The notes below the pieces were generated by a model. The model ran no database searches and was not told where the DNA came from. It saw nothing but the letters and a program-made list of their open reading frames with translations. The position numbers and the translations under genes are program-made. Of a stretch of 14,840 nucleotides of DNA, positions 1 through 6,021 are shown piece after piece; position 1 is the stretch's first letter; the number at the start of each line of letters is the position of its first letter. This DNA comes from SVEL01 sp045123575. GTDB lineage: Bacteria; Bacillota; Clostridia; Lachnospirales; Lachnospiraceae. Location: positions 1 to 14,840 of the forward strand of contig JBGVKG010000033.1 in the NCBI GenBank assembly GCA_045123575.1, written 5' to 3'.

Positions 1-28
1 AAGTTTCTAAAAGTGCTATAATATTCAT
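1..28 (-). CDS. 5' end of an unidentified gene (runs off the left edge)
   Basis: An ATG at 26-28 on the minus strand opens a frame reading MNIIALLET, which continues past the window edge. It is preceded by a full Shine-Dalgarno sequence (AAGGAGGAG, minus strand of 37-45) with 8 bases of spacing, and by a TATAAT -10 box at 69-74. Nine residues are too few to name a product. The call rests on the ribosome site, start codon and promoter lying in the right order. Confidence 0.6.
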
Positions 29-36
29 GAGAGCGA

Positions 37-45
37 CTCCTCCTT
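37..45 (-). promoter_or_regulatory. Ribosome binding site of the partial left-edge gene
   Basis: The minus strand reads AAGGAGGAG, with 8 bases to the ATG at 28. It decides the start of the partial gene. Confidence 0.65.
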
Positions 46-68
46 GGTGTTAGATTTGTAGCAAAACC

Positions 69-74
69 ATTATA
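69..74 (-). promoter_or_regulatory. Candidate -10 box (TATAAT) for the left-edge gene
   Basis: The minus strand reads TATAAT, a perfect -10 match, about 40 bases upstream of the start codon at 28. The segment 17 bases further upstream has no convincing -35 hexamer (about ATGAGA), so only the -10 is supported. It would let this gene be transcribed independently of the exporter cassette. Confidence 0.45.
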
Positions 75-163
75 CCTCAGAGGATGTTCACTCTCATCTT
101 TTATTTTCTTATTCAACCAACAAAATCTTTACTCCGTAACACACTTAACTACACTCGATATAT

Positions 164-216
164 AATAAATATGATTAAGCCTCAAGTGATTCTCTTGAGA
201 CTTAATCATATTTATT
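164..216. terminator. Long near-perfect hairpin, probable two-way terminator
   Basis: Bases 164-179 pair with 201-216 (16 bp, no mismatch). After a C/A mismatch, CTCAAG 181-186 pairs with CTTGAG 194-199, closing a 7-base loop. The 22-bp stem is AT-rich and its flanks are AT-rich but carry no clean T-run in either direction. It sits just downstream of the truncated acetyltransferase frame and upstream of the left-edge gene's promoter, a position that suits a terminator. A mobile palindromic element is another possibility. Confidence 0.5.
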
Positions 217-233
217 CTCCCTGCGGAACATTT

Positions 234-329
234 TCATTTAAACTCTTGTTTCGACTGCTCCGTACTATTCCAAAGTTCATAGATTCCATCATAGTCATCT
301 ATGGTAACATGTCTAATTGTAATTTTCAT
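234..329 (-). pseudogene. Truncated N-terminus of a GNAT acetyltransferase (31 codons)
   Basis: A strong Shine-Dalgarno (GAGGAGG, minus strand of 337-343, 7 bases of spacing) leads an ATG at 329. The 31-residue frame begins MKITIRHVTIDDYDGIYELW and stops with TGA at 234-236. The pattern MxIRxxTxxDYDxIYxLW is typical of the first strand and helix of GNAT-family N-acetyltransferases, whose full length is usually 140-170 residues. The acetyl-CoA-binding motif (Q/R-x-x-G-x-G/A) and the rest of the fold are absent, and I see no continuation in another frame before the hairpin at 164-216. It is therefore read as a 5' remnant left by a deletion. A genuine 31-residue protein is less likely but not excluded, because the translation signal is intact. 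Confidence 0.5.
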
Positions 330-413
330 AAACCAGCCTCCTCGTCTAAAATTCTTCGTAGACTATAGCATCTTTCATCTACTACTACACCTTTATTTCA
401 TCTGCAGCATCAA

Positions 414-707
414 TTCTATCCATAACAAATATTTTGATGTTTATGGTAAGAAAAATCACTATCATTTATCCTGATTTTCTTACCATACAACATATAAAAT
501 GCTCCTATGGATAGAATTTTTCTTCTGATGTTGCTGTTTTTTCTTACCATAACATACTTTTTCATTTTATTTAGGTAGAAAAGCTCTTCAGATGTAGCTA
601 TTACTTCTTACCATAGCATATATTTTCATATTATTTAGGTAGAAAACATTTCAAAATTCAAACAAAACTCTACCCATAATACACTTCAACCGCCCTTATG
701 GTAAGAA
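414..707. repeat. Array of five imperfect palindromes with a 64-bp period
   Basis: Five units of 39-40 bp lie at 414-452, 477-516, 541-580, 605-644 and 668-707, so starts are 63-64 bp apart with 23-24 bp linkers. Each unit is a pair of convergent 11-bp arms around a 17-18 base loop. One arm is TTCTTACCATA, identical in all five units (minus strand at 442-452 and 697-707; plus strand at 477, 541 and 605). The other arm is a variant: TTCTATCCATA (units 1, 2), TTCTACCTAAA (3, 4) or CTCTACCCATA (5). Units 1 and 5 are oriented opposite to units 2-4. Loops and linkers diverge, though units 2-4 still share linker and loop similarity. It is not a CRISPR array, since its repeats are not conserved through their middle. 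The function is not known to me. Confidence 0.8.
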
Positions 708-784
708 ATCACCACAAAGCCTAATTCATCTATCCCTCGATTATGTATTTTTGTATATTTTTCTACTTACTCAATGAAAGCAAC

Positions 785-1624
785 TTAATTACCCGAACTC
801 TTATAATATTTAACGCTAAATCTCCAAAAGCCATACGCCAACATATACATCACCACTCCTATAGTAGGTGTCAGATACATAAAAATTTCTGGATACTGCA
901 TCATATCTGGCTTTCTTAGTAGATACTGAGCAGGAAAGAAATTTACAAAAGCAAACGGAACAACATATATCATAATAGCCTGTATTCCCTTACTAAATAT
1001 ACTAATAGGATATCCTGCAAATTCACGAGCATTAAAGTAAAACAACTCCTTTATGCTTCTTGTTTCCAATAAATATATGTTCAGTGTAGCAAGAAATAAG
1101 AATATTGCTCCCTGAATAAGCACTCCACCTATAATAGCTAGTAGATAGTATACTACTGTTGTCACATCCCAGTTAATTCCTACTTTACCAGCAGATATAA
1201 CAAATAGAACTATTCCCAAGCCACCGTGACCTATAGCTGCGAACCAATCTGCATTACAAAATATAAGCTGAAATAACAAACCTCTCGGTCTAAGTATAAA
1301 TCTATCGAAATTTCCCGTTCGTACTGTATGTCCAAAGTCTCTTAATCCTGTAAAAAATAAAATCAATATTCCATAAGTAACGAACAATAAGCTAACTAAG
1401 AATAACATTTCGTATATATTCCAGCCATTTAGATTATCAAATTTGAGCAATGTAAAACAAATGACAAATATACCTGTGGCTTCTCTTAAAAACACTGCTA
1501 AAGAACGTAAAACAGCGTCTACCTTGTATTGAAACCAAGCCTTCATTATATGCTTTGCATACACACCTGCCATATGCAAGGTGTCATTCTTTATATTGAC
1601 ATTTTTTATACCATCATTTCCCAT
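785..1624 (-). CDS. ABC-2 type permease, DUF990-like (second permease of the exporter)
   Basis: A 279-residue integral membrane protein with about six hydrophobic segments (roughly 45-60, 72-92, 128-146, 156-182, 212-232, 246-268) and a short cytoplasmic N-terminus. The stretch GNFDRFILRPRGLLFQ after the second helix resembles the cytoplasmic loop of the COG3694/PF06182 (ABC2_membrane_6) permeases, which normally travel with a COG4586 ATPase and a second permease, as here. It should form half of the membrane channel. The start is supported by AAGGAGGT with 7 bases of spacing; this site overlaps the last codons of the preceding gene, whose stop is only 4 bases upstream, so translation is probably coupled. 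It is the last gene of the six-gene unit. The substrate cannot be told from sequence. Confidence 0.82.
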   Translation of the reverse strand: MGNDGIKNVNIKNDTLHMAGVYAKHIMKAWFQYKVDAVLRSLAVFLREATGIFVICFTLLKFDNLNGWNIYEMLFLVSLLFVTYGILILFFTGLRDFGHTVRTGNFDRFILRPRGLLFQLIFCNADWFAAIGHGGLGIVLFVISAGKVGINWDVTTVVYYLLAIIGGVLIQGAIFLFLATLNIYLLETRSIKELFYFNAREFAGYPISIFSKGIQAIMIYVVPFAFVNFFPAQYLLRKPDMMQYPEIFMYLTPTIGVVMYMLAYGFWRFSVKYYKSSGN

Positions 1625-1628
1625 GACC

Positions 1629-2417
1629 TTAACCTCCTTGCACTACAAGCTTCTTTTTACCCTTCATCCATAACAGATGTCCAATCATATAGATAATCCC
1701 TATCCACACTAACTGCAAAACATATTTATGTGCTATCTCACCATAAGATAACTGTCCTAAATAAATTTGCACAGGTGTAAAGTATATAGATGAAAACGGC
1801 GAAAACTCCACTATAACGTTCATCCAATCAGGCATAAACCACAATGGTATCATAGAGCCTGACAGTACATTTACAAATACATTTTTGATGGTCACTACAC
1901 TCCATACATTTATAATCCAGAAAGAGCACATCTGTACCACAAAACTTATAGTCCACAAAACACCATAGCCTAAAAATGCACTTATTATAAATAGTACCAG
2001 CATAATGCCACTGGCCGGTTTTTCTATACCCATTATAAGCACAGCCAACACAAGGGCTGGCACAAAATGGTATACAAGCTTAAATGCCGCTACGCCAAGA
2101 TTGTCTGCTATCATTCTGCCCTTTACGCTTATAGGTAATAACAGCTCTGTTGCTATACTTCCATTTCCTATCTTATCTGGCAAATAAAAATCATTTACAT
2201 AAAACACTGCCTCTAAACCAATAGACAATATAAAATTAGTAGTTACCATTGACATAGTGATGCCATCCACCTCTGTATTAGTACCATACAGTGCCTTGTA
2301 TATCTCCCAAAATATAAAAATCCTCACAAGAGTGTTCAATATTCCCATAAAATGGTCGAAGCGGTAGGCACTTTTTAGCATAAAACTCTTTTTTCCAAAT
2401 GCAATATACGGAGTCAT
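1629..2417 (-). CDS. ABC-2 type permease (first permease of the exporter)
   Basis: A 262-residue membrane protein with about six hydrophobic segments (roughly 24-42, 58-75, 113-130, 136-156, 163-186, 232-250) and a positively charged C-terminal tail (KGKKK). Size, topology and position directly after a COG4586-type ATPase match the COG4587-like permease partner of this transporter class. It should pair with the permease encoded next to form the transmembrane pore. The start ATG at 2417 follows the ATPase stop by two bases, and its ribosome site (GGGAGGTG, 5 bases of spacing) is formed by the last codons of that ATPase gene. The protein family is supported by context as much as by motifs; direction of transport (export) is inferred from the ABC-2 fold. 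Confidence 0.8.
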   Translation of the reverse strand: MTPYIAFGKKSFMLKSAYRFDHFMGILNTLVRIFIFWEIYKALYGTNTEVDGITMSMVTTNFILSIGLEAVFYVNDFYLPDKIGNGSIATELLLPISVKGRMIADNLGVAAFKLVYHFVPALVLAVLIMGIEKPASGIMLVLFIISAFLGYGVLWTISFVVQMCSFWIINVWSVVTIKNVFVNVLSGSMIPLWFMPDWMNVIVEFSPFSSIYFTPVQIYLGQLSYGEIAHKYVLQLVWIGIIYMIGHLLWMKGKKKLVVQGG

Positions 2418-2419
2418 AC

Positions 2420-3424
2420 CTACACCTCCCCACCATATATTTTCCCGATAATTTCCTCGATTTCTGGCTCAGATATGTTAATATCCTTTATACTGTAATT
2501 CTGTAACAGATGGTTCATAAGCTCATCTATCTGAACATCTGTGTTATCAAAGATAAACTGTCGTTTTCTCCCCTCTGAATCAGCTACATTCTTTATCTGA
2601 ATATTCTTCATACTATTTGCAGGCAACAATATATCATAGTTTTCATTAAACTCTACTTGAAGCTTTCTAGTTGTTCCATACTGCTCCTTTATACCCTGTA
2701 TCGAACCATCGTATACCTTAGAACCTTTATCAATGATAATCAATCGGTTGCAGGTCTTTTCAATATCCTGCATATCATGAGTTGTAAATATCATTGTTAC
2801 CTTGTCCTCTGCGTTAAGCTCCTTTATAAAACTTCTTATCTTCTCTTTTCCAACCACGTCAACGCCTATGGTTGGCTCATCAAAAAATACTATCTTAGGT
2901 GAATGCAAAAGTGCTGCTACTATATCCGCTCTCATTCGTTGTCCTAAAGATAACTGACGAACGGGTCTATCTATAAACTCCGACATATCTAACATCTCTA
3001 CGAATCTATCAAGATTCTTTTTATACATAGGCTGTGGTATTCTATATATAGCCTTCAATAATTCAAAGCTGTCTATTACTGGCAAGTCCCACTGAAGCTG
3101 TGATTTTTGTCCAAACACTACACCTATACTTCCCACATAATCTTTTCTCTGCTTGTATGGTGTATATCCATTTACTGATATTTCACCACTATCTGGATAC
3201 AAGATGCCTGATAGCATCTTTATAGTGGTACTCTTCCCTGCTCCGTTAGGTCCTACAAACCCGACCATTTCCCCCTGTTCAATAGAGAAACTTATATCCT
3301 TTACCGCCTTTTTCTCTTCATACTTGGGCACAAATAGATTGGCGATATTTCCAGGTATACCCTTCGGCCTCTTGCTTACCTTAAACGACTTACTTACGTT
3401 TTTCACTTCAATAAAACTGCTCAT
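2420..3424 (-). CDS. ABC transporter ATPase, COG4586 type, canonical motifs
   Basis: A 334-residue nucleotide-binding subunit. Visible motifs are Walker A GPNGAGKS (58-65), Q-loop Gln106 (GVVFGQ), signature LSLGQ (158-162), Walker B IVFFD (178-182) with catalytic Glu183, and switch His216 (TTHD). An insertion of about 20 residues before Walker A (RPKGIPGNIANLFVPKYEEK) is typical of COG4586 ATPases. A C-terminal extension after about 230 ends in a segment beginning ISEPEIEEII, similar in layout to the tail of the other ATPase here. Its start overlaps the end of the preceding ATPase gene by 17 bases, in a different frame, with AGAGGG 7 bases upstream. It is expected to energise the two downstream permeases, probably as a heterodimer with the preceding ATPase. 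Confidence 0.88.
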   Translation of the reverse strand: MSSFIEVKNVSKSFKVSKRPKGIPGNIANLFVPKYEEKKAVKDISFSIEQGEMVGFVGPNGAGKSTTIKMLSGILYPDSGEISVNGYTPYKQRKDYVGSIGVVFGQKSQLQWDLPVIDSFELLKAIYRIPQPMYKKNLDRFVEMLDMSEFIDRPVRQLSLGQRMRADIVAALLHSPKIVFFDEPTIGVDVVGKEKIRSFIKELNAEDKVTMIFTTHDMQDIEKTCNRLIIIDKGSKVYDGSIQGIKEQYGTTRKLQVEFNENYDILLPANSMKNIQIKNVADSEGRKRQFIFDNTDVQIDELMNHLLQNYSIKDINISEPEIEEIIGKIYGGEV

Positions 3425-4310
3425 CTGTCATCCCTCTTTCAATTTTCATGATTACATCAGTCAAATCAGGCTTATGTATACTGACCTCCTTTATAGATGT
3501 CTTTGATAATATAACCTTCAATATTTCTGCTGATGTAATGTAATTGGAATTATAGATTAGCTTTAAAACATTACCCTCTATCTGATATCTTTTCACAGGC
3601 AAATCTTCTATATCTGGTATCTTTCCCTGTAATGTAACCTTCATAATATCAACAGGAGCATATTTCTTTAGTAGCAATTCCTTGCTACCATAGTAACATA
3701 CCCTACCTTTATCAAGTATACATATCCTGTCGCATACATCTGTAATGTCTGCCATATCATGAGATGTAACAATAGTTGTTAGTCCACTTTCCGACCTTTG
3801 CTTAATCAATCTTCTAACAGCATTCTTTCCACCTTGATCCAAACCAATAGAAGGTTCATCTAGAAGTAACAGTCTAGGGTTATGTATGAATGTCGCACCA
3901 AGCTCCACTCTCCTTCTCTGCCCCAATGATAAATCGCTCAACTTCTCATATTGCAACTGCTCTATGTTAAGTTCCCTGCTTATACCCTGATAGCTTTCCT
4001 CAAAGGTCTTTTTATCCAGCCTATAAATATGTCTTATAATATCAAAATTATTAGCCACATTCTCCTCTGGCTGTAGCGCTGACATATCTGCAAACAAAAC
4101 CCCTATGCTGGTGTCTTTCTTTCCTAATGCAGACACTGGCTTGCATCCCATCACATAAACCCTGTCAGCTTCAAGCAAACCACAGCAAAGCTTAATGAAT
4201 GTAGTCTTACCCGAACCGGTGGCCCCTATGATACCTAGCGTTGTGCCTTCTGGTATATGTATGTTTACATCTTTCAATATGAATTTGCTAACATTTTCAA
4301 AACTAATCAT
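3408..4310 (-). CDS. ABC transporter ATPase with an altered Q-loop
   Basis: A 300-residue nucleotide-binding subunit with Walker A GATGSGKT (29-36), signature LSLGQ (127-131), Walker B LLLLD (147-151), Glu152 and switch His184. Aligned with its partner's GVVFGQKSQL, the matching segment reads GVLFADMSAL, so the usual Q-loop glutamine is Asp75. The stretch between Walker A and the Q-loop is also shortened (GLLEADRVYVMG lacks the usual turn of about three residues). The catalytic residues remain, so it may still hydrolyse ATP, but coupling to the permeases could differ. Its C-terminal region (about 215-300) parallels that of the second ATPase. The ribosome site is weak (AGGAAG, 10 bases of spacing). 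It follows the kinase gene by 71 bases with no convincing promoter or terminator between, so one transcript from the regulator is likely. Confidence 0.85.
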   Translation of the reverse strand: MISFENVSKFILKDVNIHIPEGTTLGIIGATGSGKTTFIKLCCGLLEADRVYVMGCKPVSALGKKDTSIGVLFADMSALQPEENVANNFDIIRHIYRLDKKTFEESYQGISRELNIEQLQYEKLSDLSLGQRRRVELGATFIHNPRLLLLDEPSIGLDQGGKNAVRRLIKQRSESGLTTIVTSHDMADITDVCDRICILDKGRVCYYGSKELLLKKYAPVDIMKVTLQGKIPDIEDLPVKRYQIEGNVLKLIYNSNYITSAEILKVILSKTSIKEVSIHKPDLTDVIMKIERGMTDEQFY

Positions 4311-4381
4311 AATTGTTTCACTTCCTATATCACATTACTCCAATGATTCTCAAGACACAAGTAGGGTGGGATAAACGACTC

Positions 4382-5110
4382 TTATTCTGGGATAAACACC
4401 TTCACACAGAAAAATCCGTCCTCCTCATAGATATCACACATCCCCTCACAACTATCCACTATTGACTTTATTTTGCCTACGCCTATACCATGAATATCCT
4501 TATTATCCTTTGTAGTATTCAAATTTGGATTACAATCAATAACTGACTTCTTAATCCTATTTTTAACACATATAGTATCATATCCTCTCTGCTTTGTTAT
4601 AAAGATATGTAACTCCCTATCCTTTTCTTCTTCCATCATAGATGCCTCTAATGCATTGTCCATCATATTGGTCAGTAATGCTGAGAAATCTATACTTTCA
4701 AGGGTTTTAAACTGCAGATTTTCTATTTCTGCCTTTATAGCTATACCATTGTTCCTTGCCTGCTCCAGCTTTTCATTTATAACATGATTCATTAAAGAAT
4801 TGCCTGTTTCTATGTAGCTATGGATAGCATTTAACTTTCCTATTATTTTTGATGCGTAGCTTTTAGCCTCTTTATAATCCTCATCATTTATATATGAGGC
4901 TATGACCATAAGATGATTCTTCATATCATGCTTTAACTGTCGCATGCTTTGATGAAGAGCTTGTATCTCATTGTCCTGTTTCCTTATATATTCCGCATTT
5001 TCCTTAAGGGATGACAGCTCATATTCAAGCTCTGACTTTTCCCCAAAGAGCTTCATATATTTCTCTTCTAGTTGCTTGTACTCATTCTTTAATCTCTTAT
5101 TTCCTATCAT
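4382..5110 (-). CDS. Cytoplasmic HPK10-type sensor histidine kinase (agr/LytTR class)
   Basis: A 242-residue kinase. Residues about 1-58 are a charged heptad-like coiled coil (KNEYKQLEEKYMKLFGEKSE). The phospho-acceptor box is QLKHDMKNHL with His61, the form used by AgrC/ComD-class kinases. The ATP-binding domain (HATPase_c_5-like) shows the N-box NMMDNALEA (Asn148, Asn152) and the G-box GIGVG (208-212). AgrC-type kinases normally carry five to seven N-terminal transmembrane helices; none is present here, so the protein should be soluble. The start is firm: ATGA overlap with the regulator gene and a GAGG site 8 bases upstream. It should phosphorylate the regulator encoded just before it, sensing a cytoplasmic signal or a partner protein through the coiled coil. 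Confidence 0.87.
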   Translation of the reverse strand: MIGNKRLKNEYKQLEEKYMKLFGEKSELEYELSSLKENAEYIRKQDNEIQALHQSMRQLKHDMKNHLMVIASYINDEDYKEAKSYASKIIGKLNAIHSYIETGNSLMNHVINEKLEQARNNGIAIKAEIENLQFKTLESIDFSALLTNMMDNALEASMMEEEKDRELHIFITKQRGYDTICVKNRIKKSVIDCNPNLNTTKDNKDIHGIGVGKIKSIVDSCEGMCDIYEEDGFFCVKVFIPE

Positions 5111-5808
5111 CTCATATACCTCATAAGCTTGTCCTTCGCCTCATCCACATAGGTTTTTCCCATAGGCAAAACTGTTCCATCAGTAAGACTAGTAACATCA
5201 CTATTTAAGCTCTTAACATAGGCTTGATTTGCTAAAAATCCTTTGTGAATGCGAATAAAACCTTGATGTTCCAAAGCATTTTCAACAGCGGTCATTGTAC
5301 TTCTGAAGCGGTATTCCCTATCCTTTGTATATATCTTTAGATAGTTACTGTCTGCCTCAAAATATTTAATATCTGACAATAATAATCTTGTATCTAATCC
5401 TTCCGAACGGAATGTAAAATGTCTGACATTACTCTCTAATTCCCCTTTACAGTCCTTCAACACCTTTTTTATCTCTTCATCAAAATAATGCTTTCTTATA
5501 AATCCAAAAGGATGATACTTAAAGCTCTCATACACCAATTCATCATGGCTGGTGACAAATACAAGAAGTATTTTTTTAACATCGTTACTACTTTTATTAT
5601 CATTAAGTATTCTTGCAATATCCATCCCACTTATTTCAGGCATATCTATATCTAATAACAAAAGATCACACGTCTCATTTTCTATATGCTCAAGTAATTC
5701 CCTACCCGATGTATACGTATTTATCTCACTGTCTGGTTCATATTCTAGAACCTTCCTATGTATATCCTCTAATATCTTTGCATCATCATCACACGCATAT
5801 ATTTTCAT
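5107..5808 (-). CDS. LytTR-family response regulator
   Basis: A 233-residue two-domain regulator. The receiver domain (about 1-120) has the acidic cluster Asp7-Asp8-Asp9, phosphorylation site Asp53 (LLLLDIDMPEISG), Thr86 (FVTSHDE) and Lys106. The C-terminal half (about 130-232) is a LytTR DNA-binding domain, recognisable from IKYFEADSNYLKIYT and the closing FIRIHKGFLANQAYVK. The start has TAGGAGAA upstream. The stop overlaps the kinase start (ATGA), making a coupled pair. LytTR regulators usually activate promoters through paired 9-bp direct repeats; the promoter region at 5845-5980 holds dyads and a possible site, described separately. Likely targets are its own operon, including the ABC exporter, but this is inference from gene order. 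Confidence 0.92.
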   Translation of the reverse strand: MKIYACDDDAKILEDIHRKVLEYEPDSEINTYTSGRELLEHIENETCDLLLLDIDMPEISGMDIARILNDNKSSNDVKKILLVFVTSHDELVYESFKYHPFGFIRKHYFDEEIKKVLKDCKGELESNVRHFTFRSEGLDTRLLLSDIKYFEADSNYLKIYTKDREYRFRSTMTAVENALEHQGFIRIHKGFLANQAYVKSLNSDVTSLTDGTVLPMGKTYVDEAKDKLMRYMR

Positions 5809-5850
5809 AATAATTCTCCTAGCATAGCTGTTCAGTTCAAGTTTTCTTAT

Positions 5851-5859
5851 ATTCTATCA
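5851..5859 (-). promoter_or_regulatory. Extended -10 promoter of the regulator-exporter unit
   Basis: The minus strand reads TGATAGAAT, an extended -10 (TG-N-TAGAAT), about 43 bases upstream of the response-regulator start. There is no good -35 hexamer 17-18 bases upstream (about TGTTTC), as expected for a promoter needing an activator. TTCGTTAGG (minus strand of 5868-5876), in the place of a -35, matches 8 of 9 positions of the general LytTR half-site pattern as I remember it. No second half-site one or two turns away is obvious. Confidence 0.4.
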
Positions 5860-5925
5860 CAGATTTACCTAACGAAACAGTCATATCGTCTTCGACATAA
5901 TATAATGTCATTTCTACACATATAA

Positions 5926-5978
5926 ATAGGACAAAAATGTACCAAATTCCTATTAGAAATAGTACAAATTTGTCCTAT
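5926..5978. promoter_or_regulatory. 53-bp inverted repeat upstream of the regulator gene, candidate operator
   Basis: ATAGGACAAAAATGTAC (5926-5942) and GTACAAATTTGTCCTAT (5962-5978) are inverted copies matching at 15 of 17 positions, around a 19-base spacer. Each arm is itself close to a dyad (right arm ACAAATTTGT is perfect), so there may be two binding sites about 33 bp apart, close to three helical turns. A smaller imperfect dyad (GACATAATATAATGTC) lies at 5894-5909. All lie between the lipoprotein stop and the regulator promoter. There is no T-run on the minus side, so it is not an intrinsic terminator. Confidence 0.5.
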
Positions 5979-6021
5979 AACTTTTTATGACCTGCTATCT
6001 CACTCCTGCAGCATCATGCTC

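Larger units (their letters stand above)
29..784. other. 756-base stretch without an intact gene
   Basis: Between the left-edge gene and the last permease gene this stretch holds, in plus-strand order: the left-edge gene's promoter, a long hairpin (164-216), the truncated acetyltransferase (234-329) and the 64-bp palindrome array (414-707). Bases 708-784 show only a doubtful decayed repeat arm near 728-738. No hairpin followed by a clean T-run lies immediately after the permease stop at 785. The fifth palindrome (668-707) is followed on the minus strand by a T-rich tail and might end the exporter transcript. Confidence 0.6.

Noticed and set aside
129..209. 26-codon minus-strand frame starting inside the long hairpin, with GGGAG 7 bases upstream
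   Set aside because: The start lies within a 22-bp stem, the peptide resembles nothing I know, and the ribosome site is short. Kept only as a remark.
84..368. 94-codon open frame on the plus strand
   Set aside because: No ribosome site, low-complexity translation, and it overlaps the hairpin and the acetyltransferase remnant on the other strand.
414..707. CRISPR array
   Set aside because: The regular spacing is suggestive, but only the outer 11 bases of each unit are conserved, unit orientation flips, linkers are 23-24 bases and partly similar to one another, and no cas gene is present.
728..769. Sixth decayed array unit
   Set aside because: ATCTATCCCTC resembles an arm at 8 of 11 positions, but no convincing partner arm lies at the expected distance.
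4324..4353. Internal promoter before the first ABC ATPase (TTGAGA, 18 bases, TATAGG)
   Set aside because: The -10 is poor and overlaps the only ribosome site, so a transcript from it would lack that site.
5980..6021. Terminator after the lipoprotein gene
   Set aside because: Only short pairs (CTGC/GCAG) can form and no T-run follows on the minus strand.
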